DNA of 64,000 bases. Source: Kribbella italica (lineage in GTDB: Bacteria > Actinomycetota > Actinomycetes > Propionibacteriales > Kribbellaceae). Shown here piece by piece: positions 58,969 through 64,000 of the stretch. A program made the position numbers and the translations under genes. The notes beneath the pieces were generated by a model. The model saw only the letters and a program-made list of their open reading frames with translations. It was not told the DNA's origin and made no database searches. The first letter of the stretch is position 1; each line of letters opens with the position of its first letter. The DNA lies in contig NZ_JACHMY010000001.1 in the NCBI RefSeq assembly GCF_014205135.1, forward strand, positions 4,154,001-4,218,000. The letters are read 5' to 3'.

Positions 58969-60801
58969 ATGCCGCGTCGCGCCCGTCCCACCGTCGTACA
59001 GACCATTGCCCTGCGGGAGTTGGAGGTGACGCGGGTTGTCGACGTCACTCCCGGACTGCGCCGGGTGACGCTGACCGGTGACCAGCTGGGATCGTTCACC
59101 GCCAGCGACGGTACGACGTTCCCCGCGTTCGCCAGCGAGGGTTTCGACGACAGCGTCCGGTTGATCTTCCCGTACCCCGGCGAGAGCGAGCCGGTGGTCC
59201 CGGTCTACAAGGACGGCAAGTTCAGGTGGCCGGCCGACCCGCCGGCGCTGTGGCGCGTCTACACGGTACGGCGGTACGACGCGCAGGCTCGCGAGCTGGA
59301 CATCGACTTCGTGAAGCATGGTGTGGGCGTCGCGACGACGTGGGCGTACCGGGCGAACCCCGGCGATCGTCTCCATGTCGGTGGACCGTCGGTCTCGGAG
59401 AGGCGGCCCGAGGACTACGACTGGCACCTCGTGGTCGGTGACGACACGGCCGTCCCGGCGATCGACCGGTTGCTCGGGGAACTGCCCGCCGACGCACAGG
59501 CCGAGGTCTACCTCGAGGTGGCTGAGGAGTCGCACCGGATCGAGCTCCCGGCACACCCCGGTGTCGAGGTGACCTGGGTCGTGCGCAACGGACAGGCAGC
59601 GGCCGCCCAACCCTTGCTCCTGGAGGCAGTACGCGCTGCCGGCCGACGCGAGGGCGCGATGTTCGCTTGGCTTGCCGGAGAACAGTCCGTGGTCCGTGAC
59701 CTGCGGCGGTACCTCATCGAGGAGCGCGGCGTCGACAAGGCCGACATCGACTTCACCGGCTACTGGCGGCGCGCCGAGGTCGTGGCGTCGGACGAGGACC
59801 CCGCCCTGCCGGACCTCGAGCGCAACGACGAGGCCTTCGAGAAGTTCCATGAGCTGTCCGAGCTGCTTCCGCCGCTGGCCATTCGGGCGGCCGCGAATCT
59901 CGGCATCGCCGACTGCATCAGCCGCGGCGTACGCACCGTCCCCGCGCTCGCACAGCACACCGGCGCGAACGAACGCTCGCTGGCGAAGTTCCTCCGCTAC
60001 CTCCAGGCGATCGAGCTCCTGGAACAAGAAGGCGATGACTACACGCTCAGTGAGACCGGCGAGTTCCTGACCGACGAGTCCGTGCTCGATCACCTGGTGT
60101 CCAACGGGGTCGAATCCCGGATGTCACAAGGCTTCTACGGCCTGGAAGAGGCGGTCCGCCACGATCGTCCGGTGCAGGATTGGGAGGCCCTCCGCGGCGA
60201 TGCGACCTTCGAGCACAAGTATCTGGAGAACAAGTCGCGGTTCGTGCACACCCTCGCCGAACCGCTCGCGAAGGCACCCGCGCTCCAGGGCGCCGGCACG
60301 GTAGTCGTCCATGCAGCCGGCGCAGCGGTCCACGCCGACCACCTCACTGCGGGGCATCCGGAGGCCCGAGTGACGATCGTCGCGCTTCCTACCGCGGCGG
60401 AGTGGTTCCGCAAGGACATCCCGACCAGCATCGCGGATACGGCGCGACGTGACCGGGTCCGGATCGTCGAGCAGTCGGTGTTCGAGAAGACCGACCCCGC
60501 GGACGCCGTACTGATCATCGAGACGCTCGGGCAGCATCGTGACGCGGAGGCGCGGCTGATTCTTCAGCAGGCCGCCGCGAGTCTGCACCCCGGTGGCCGG
60601 ATACTGTTGTCGGAGGCAACTTTCGATCCCGCTGAGCTGGACGAGCACGACGCGGAGCTCGACCTCCTGCGGCTGACGCTGCACGGCTCCGGCTACCGCA
60701 CCGAGGAAGAGCTCGAGGCGGTCATCGCCAGTGCCGGACTGAAGGTCATCGAGACGTCGCTCGTGGGCTGGGGTAACACCTTGCGAGTCCTGACGCCGTA
60801 G
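58969..60801 (+). CDS. Siderophore-interacting flavoreductase fused to methyltransferase-like domain (SIP fusion 2)
   Basis: 610 residues, a full-length paralogue of the protein at 46089. SIP part: VVDVTPGLRRVTLTGDQL, RVYTVRRYDAQARELDIDFVKHGVGVATTWAY, VVGDDTAVPAIDRLL and WLAGEQSVVRDLRRYL... GYWRRAE. Methyltransferase-like part from ~residue 289 (AFEKFHELSELLPPLAIRAAANLGIADCISRG); the SAM loop reads VVVHAAGAAVHADHL, again without GGGxG. The ATG at 58969 parallels fusion 1 (MP...); ATG 58954 lies within the iron box. Possibly specific for a different ferric siderophore or step. Confidence 0.85.
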   Translation: MPRRARPTVVQTIALRELEVTRVVDVTPGLRRVTLTGDQLGSFTASDGTTFPAFASEGFDDSVRLIFPYPGESEPVVPVYKDGKFRWPADPPALWRVYTVRRYDAQARELDIDFVKHGVGVATTWAYRANPGDRLHVGGPSVSERRPEDYDWHLVVGDDTAVPAIDRLLGELPADAQAEVYLEVAEESHRIELPAHPGVEVTWVVRNGQAAAAQPLLLEAVRAAGRREGAMFAWLAGEQSVVRDLRRYLIEERGVDKADIDFTGYWRRAEVVASDEDPALPDLERNDEAFEKFHELSELLPPLAIRAAANLGIADCISRGVRTVPALAQHTGANERSLAKFLRYLQAIELLEQEGDDYTLSETGEFLTDESVLDHLVSNGVESRMSQGFYGLEEAVRHDRPVQDWEALRGDATFEHKYLENKSRFVHTLAEPLAKAPALQGAGTVVVHAAGAAVHADHLTAGHPEARVTIVALPTAAEWFRKDIPTSIADTARRDRVRIVEQSVFEKTDPADAVLIIETLGQHRDAEARLILQQAAASLHPGGRILLSEATFDPAELDEHDAELDLLRLTLHGSGYRTEEELEAVIASAGLKVIETSLVGWGNTLRVLTP

Positions 60802-60833
60802 GTGTGGCGCGGTCTTCGTCGACCGCACCACAC
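60802..60833. terminator. GC-rich hairpin between convergent transcripts
   Basis: GTGTGGCGCGGTC pairs with GACCGCACCACAC (one G-T pair) around a 6-nt loop, starting at the base after the SIP fusion 2 stop and ending 13 bases before the end of the convergent carrier-protein gene. Likely bidirectional terminator. Confidence 0.7.
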
Positions 60834-60846
60834 CGCTACCGCAGGA

Positions 60847-61098
60847 TCAGGAAGGCACTTCTTCACCGGCTTGCAGCTTCTCGATGACCTCGATCCAGTG
60901 CCCCAGTCGCGAGTCCTCGGCCAGGGTGATGAAGTCGATCCGGTCCACTCCCGCGGTGCGCCAGCGCTCCACCAGATCCATCAGCCGCACCGAGTCCATC
61001 CCCTGGTCGCGGAGGCTCAGCTCGTAGTCGATCTCCTTCGGCTCGATGTACAGCACGTCGGCGACATCGGCGATCAACTGCTCGGTGGTGAGACTCAT
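60847..61098 (-). CDS. Stand-alone acyl/aryl carrier protein
   Basis: 83 residues, four-helix carrier with the phosphopantetheine site LRDQGMDSVRLMDLVERW (Ser in MDS) and VLYIEPKEIDYELSL before it. Its shape resembles the ArCP domain of isochorismatase-type proteins (DSVRLM, RWRTAGVDRIDFITLAE). RBS AAGGAG. Last gene of the minus-strand exporter operon. It could tether an aryl or acyl starter for the NRPS. Confidence 0.88.
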   Translation of the reverse strand: MSLTTEQLIADVADVLYIEPKEIDYELSLRDQGMDSVRLMDLVERWRTAGVDRIDFITLAEDSRLGHWIEVIEKLQAGEEVPS

Positions 61099-61134
61099 CA
61101 GAACTCCTTGTTTCCTTGCTCGTTGTGATGACGG

Positions 61135-61989
61135 TCAGACGGTGGCGATCAGGACTTCCTCGCCGCTGTAGGGCCGCAGGCCGTCGGTGCGGCCCGCGAA
61201 GTAGCGATCGGCCAGGCCGGCCGCCGAGACATGGTCGGCGCCGGCGAAGCCTGCCTGCCGTGCCAGTTCGCTGATCTGGTCAGGGGTGTAGAAGCCGATG
61301 AACGGCGTACCGGCCCGCCGGGCGCCCTCTCTGGAGGCGCGCCGAATCTGGACGTCCTCGGGCAACAGATCCTCGAGATGACGGAAGAACGTGAGGATGA
61401 GCGAGGAGCCGGCCGGCAGACTCGCCACCTGCTTGAGCGTCGCCGTCGTGGCCTCTTCGGTCAGGTACATGGTGACGCCCAGCCAGGACACCACCGCGGG
61501 ACGCGAGGTGTCGAATCCCGCCGCCTGCAAGCGATCCCACCAGTCGTCGTTCGCTTCGAAGTCGACCGGAACCAGGCGCAACCACTCCGGGACGTCATAG
61601 CCGAGCTCGACCAGTCGGTCCCGCTTCCAGGCCTGCGTCTCCGGCTGGTCGATCTCGAAGACGGTCATCGTCGAGCCCGCCTCGGGATGACGCTGGGCGT
61701 ACGTGTCCAGGCCCGCGCCCAGGATCACGTACTGGTCCACGCCACGGCTCGCGGCCTCAGCCACCAGGTCCTCGGTCAACCGCGCCCGCCCGACCACCGT
61801 GCCGCGCTTTCCTCGCGAGGCGGCCGGCACCATGTCTCCGCGCTCGCGCCATCCGTCTTCGCCCGCCAGCCGGGCACCCACCTCGTCCTCGAGGACGTAC
61901 GGCGGCTCGTCCACCTGCGTGTGCAAGGCGCGCCACAAGGCGGTCCGCACCGCCGTGTTGTCCGGTGTGCCGACGACATTTCCCGTCAT
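61135..61989 (-). CDS. SAM-dependent methyltransferase, COG3315/leucine-carboxyl-methyltransferase-like
   Basis: 284 residues. Family signs: TALWRALHTQVDEPP, GRARLTEDLVAEAASRGVDQYVILGAGLDTYAQR (SAM loop), FEIDQPETQAWKRDRL and SWLGVTMYLTEEA. Likely O-methyltransferase on a carboxyl or hydroxyl. Lies between the exporter and the carrier protein, so it probably tailors the siderophore. ATG 61989 behind AAGGA. Confidence 0.88.
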   Translation of the reverse strand: MTGNVVGTPDNTAVRTALWRALHTQVDEPPYVLEDEVGARLAGEDGWRERGDMVPAASRGKRGTVVGRARLTEDLVAEAASRGVDQYVILGAGLDTYAQRHPEAGSTMTVFEIDQPETQAWKRDRLVELGYDVPEWLRLVPVDFEANDDWWDRLQAAGFDTSRPAVVSWLGVTMYLTEEATTATLKQVASLPAGSSLILTFFRHLEDLLPEDVQIRRASREGARRAGTPFIGFYTPDQISELARQAGFAGADHVSAAGLADRYFAGRTDGLRPYSGEEVLIATV

Positions 61990-62003
61990 GACCGAGTCCT
62001 TCC

Positions 62004-63740
62004 TCACTTGTTGTTCATGCTCCGTCCGGCCTCCCACGCGCTCCACAGCCCGCCGTACACGCCGCCGGCGGCGACCAGCTCGTCATGGGTTCCGCTCTCG
62101 ATGATCCGGCCGTGCTCCATGACGACGATCCGGTCACAGGTCGCGGCTTGGGAGAGGCGATGCGCGATCACCAACCCAGTGCGCCCTTGCAACGCCACCT
62201 CGGCGGCACGGTCCAGCAACCCCGCGTGGGTTGAGCCGGCCTCGGCGGTCGCCTCGTCGAGGATCGCCAGTTCCGGGTCGGCGAGCAGGAGCCGGGCGAG
62301 GGCGAGCTGTTGAGCCTGGGCATCGGTGAGCGGCTGTCCGCCGGTGCCGATCGTCGTGTCGAGGCCGTCCGGCAGCAGGTCGAGCAGACCGGCCGCCCCG
62401 GTGGCGTCCAGCGCCGCGTGGATGTCGTCGTCGGTGGCCCCGGGCGCGGCCAGCGTGAGGTTGTCCCGCAGGGTGCCGGCGAACACGTGGGTCTCTTGGG
62501 TGATCAACGTCGTCCGGCCGGGCTGGGCCACCGTCCCGGCGTCGGGCAGATGGATGCCGGCGATGACGGCGGCCAGCGTCGTCTTCCCCGCCCCGGAGGC
62601 GCCGACCACAGCGAGGCGCTGACCGGTGGGGATGTCGAGGGTGAGGTTGTCGAACACGCGGGGGCCGTCGGCGTACCGGAATCCGATGTCGTGGAGCCGT
62701 ACGGCGATGCCGGCGTCCGCTGTCGCTGCCGGCTCGTCCGTTTCCTCCGGGATCGTGGCGACCCCGATCATGCGGCTGAGCGAGGCCAGGGCCGACTGGA
62801 GGTCGTCGACGACGAACACCAGCTCGTTGATCGGCCCGAGCAGGCGCAGGACGAGCAGCATCGCGGCAGTGGCGGCTCCGACGGTGGATGCGTCCGCCTC
62901 GATCAGGACGAAGCCGACGACGAGAACGGTCACCAGGCTCAGACATTCGCCGAAGTTCAGGCGGAGGCTGAGCATCACCTGCACGGCGCGGGCGCGAAGC
63001 GTCCACACCGCGACACCCCACGACGCGGTCATCACGGTCTGGTGCCGCTGCTCGGTGAGCCCGAGCCCGAGCACGGTGGCGTAGCCGCGCTGGGACTCGA
63101 GGATCTGCTGGGCCCGGGCACTCATCGCCGCGCGTTCGGCGCCGTACACCCGCGGGCCGATGCGGAGGTACCAGCGCATGACGAGGACGTAGACAGGTAG
63201 TACGACGGCGAACGCGGCGGCGTACGGCCATTCCAGCGCCGCGAGCCCGCCCAGCGACACGACGATAGTGAACGCGGTGACGGTGAGCGCGGGGATAACA
63301 GCGGGGGCAGCGTCGGCCACAGCGGTGACGTCGTCGCTGGTCCGGGAGATCAGGTCCCCGGTCCCGGCGCGTTCGACGAGGTGCTGCGGGAGCGTCATCG
63401 CGCGGCCCACGAGCTGTTCGCGCAACCCGGCGAGGATGGTGTGGTAGACGCGGGTGGCCAGCACGATCGTGACGGCGGTGCCGGCCGCGCCGAGCACTGC
63501 CGAGAGCGCCATGACTGCCGTGACCGTCAGCACGGTGCCGAGGTCGGCGGTCCCTGCCCGCACGCGGTCGACGAGGAATCCGATGATCACCGGCGGGATC
63601 ACGTTGACGCCGGTGCTGACGATCCCCAGTGCTCCGACAATGGCAAGCCGGAGTCGATGCCCACGGCTGAGTCGCCACACCTCCCTGGCTGTCTCCCTGC
63701 CGCCCGCGACCGGCAACGCGTGCCCGGTTGCCGCGCTCAC
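62004..63740 (-). CDS. ABC exporter half-transporter with degenerate signature motif
   Basis: 578 residues: six-helix membrane domain (~20-320) and nucleotide-binding domain (~345-578). Walker A GASGAGKTT and Walker B ILDEATAEA (D495, E496) are intact, but the signature LSGGQ is replaced by L471-T-D-A-Q. GTG start overlaps the stop of the partner at 63737. Together they form a heterodimeric exporter of the type used for siderophore export or, as in IrtAB/YbtPQ, uptake; export is inferred from linkage to the NRPS. Confidence 0.9.
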   Translation of the reverse strand: MSAATGHALPVAGGRETAREVWRLSRGHRLRLAIVGALGIVSTGVNVIPPVIIGFLVDRVRAGTADLGTVLTVTAVMALSAVLGAAGTAVTIVLATRVYHTILAGLREQLVGRAMTLPQHLVERAGTGDLISRTSDDVTAVADAAPAVIPALTVTAFTIVVSLGGLAALEWPYAAAFAVVLPVYVLVMRWYLRIGPRVYGAERAAMSARAQQILESQRGYATVLGLGLTEQRHQTVMTASWGVAVWTLRARAVQVMLSLRLNFGECLSLVTVLVVGFVLIEADASTVGAATAAMLLVLRLLGPINELVFVVDDLQSALASLSRMIGVATIPEETDEPAATADAGIAVRLHDIGFRYADGPRVFDNLTLDIPTGQRLAVVGASGAGKTTLAAVIAGIHLPDAGTVAQPGRTTLITQETHVFAGTLRDNLTLAAPGATDDDIHAALDATGAAGLLDLLPDGLDTTIGTGGQPLTDAQAQQLALARLLLADPELAILDEATAEAGSTHAGLLDRAAEVALQGRTGLVIAHRLSQAATCDRIVVMEHGRIIESGTHDELVAAGGVYGGLWSAWEAGRSMNNK

Positions 63741-64000
63741 AGCGTTGTCCCCGCGGGCGCCAGCGCGTCCTCGAGCAGGTCGACGACGCGGTCGCAGCTG
63801 GCCAGCAACGCGGGAGACGAGGTGATCAGCAAGGTCGAGCGGCCCGCGCGGAGGTCGCGCAACCGCTCCGCGATCGTGTGCTCGGTCACCGAGTCGACCG
63901 CCGTGGTCGGGTCGTGCAGCACGAGCACCGGCGCGTCGCTCGCCAGGGCGCGGGCCAGCGCGAGTCGCTGGAGCTGGCCGCCGGACAGGCGGTTGCCGTC
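63737..64000 (-). CDS. Partner ABC half-transporter (5' part beyond window)
   Basis: Only the last ~87 residues are seen: signature NRLSGGQLQRLALARAL intact, Walker B VLVLHDPTTAVD with Pro in place of the catalytic Glu. The D-loop AVDS and LITSSPALLASCDRV follow. The pattern is the mirror image of the partner at 62004, giving one canonical and one degenerate ATP site. The membrane domain and promoter of this operon lie past 64000. Confidence 0.85.
   Translation of the reverse strand, partial: DGNRLSGGQLQRLALARALASDAPVLVLHDPTTAVDSVTEHTIAERLRDLRAGRSTLLITSSPALLASCDRVVDLLEDALAPAGTTL

Noticed and set aside
46089..63740. Search for mbtH-like, ornithine hydroxylase, salicylate or DHB synthesis genes in the siderophore locus
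   Set aside because: None found within the window, so no specific siderophore class is claimed; they may lie beyond 64000 or elsewhere.

Overview
The window is very GC-rich, with strong G/C bias at third codon positions, frequent GTG starts, dense ATGA/GTGA gene overlaps and typical actinobacterial families (Excalibur lipoprotein, XRE regulators, DrrAB-type exporters, IdeR/DmdR-type iron boxes). This points to a soil Actinomycetota. The overall flavour suggests Nocardioidaceae, perhaps Kribbella, but no rRNA or marker gene is present to prove it. No tRNA, rRNA or CRISPR array was found.

Layout. 1-12 kb: a response-regulator/thioredoxin-reductase-like fusion (cut by the window edge), a secreted GH18 chitinase, an XRE regulator, ilvE, a stand-alone LigD-type polymerase domain, a TetR/flavin monooxygenase pair with a clear palindromic operator, a Nudix hydrolase and a FemX-like aminoacyltransferase. 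11-19 kb is a nitrogen-salvage block: an AmiC-like ligand-binding protein without signal peptide, a divergent MarR regulator, an NCS1 permease with a cysteine-rich tail, and a tightly overlapping ureABCFGD urease operon without ureE. 19-22 kb: a P-loop kinase and a TetR-controlled DrrAB-type exporter with four helically phased half-sites between the divergent genes. 22.6-30.6 kb: a seven-gene minus-strand operon (C45 acyltransferase/amidase, peptide-type ABC importer, alpha/beta hydrolase) facing a divergent RpiR regulator.

30.6-37.4 kb is accessory DNA: a pair of 56-bp direct repeats, gene remnants, a large RHS/YD-repeat secreted protein with a short glycine-rich hydrophobic tail, a small membrane protein next to it that could be an immunity partner, and a frameshifted integrase-like gene. 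37.4-46 kb holds ordinary small genes (Excalibur lipoprotein, SnoaL-like, P-loop kinase, endonuclease/phosphatase fold, DUF402, methyltransferase, WYL regulator, hydrolase, SRPBCC, PNPOx-like) and an MBL-fold fragment.

46-64 kb is an iron/siderophore locus. An iron box precedes a siderophore-interacting-protein (SIP) flavoreductase fused to a methyltransferase-like domain whose SAM-binding loop looks lost. Then follow a lipoprotein receptor, two FecCD permeases, an ATPase, a two-module NRPS (C*-A-T-C-A(Ser)-T-C*, first and last C domains lacking the catalytic His), a second iron box and a second SIP/methyltransferase-like fusion. Convergent to these lie a stand-alone carrier protein, a COG3315-type methyltransferase and a heterodimeric ABC exporter with complementary degenerate ATP sites. 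A plausible reading is that the NRPS and carrier protein make a small siderophore, the exporter releases it, the FecCD system re-imports the ferric form, and the SIP fusions reduce it in the cytoplasm. The duplicated SIP fusion and the unusual NRPS are the best candidates for an undescribed variant.
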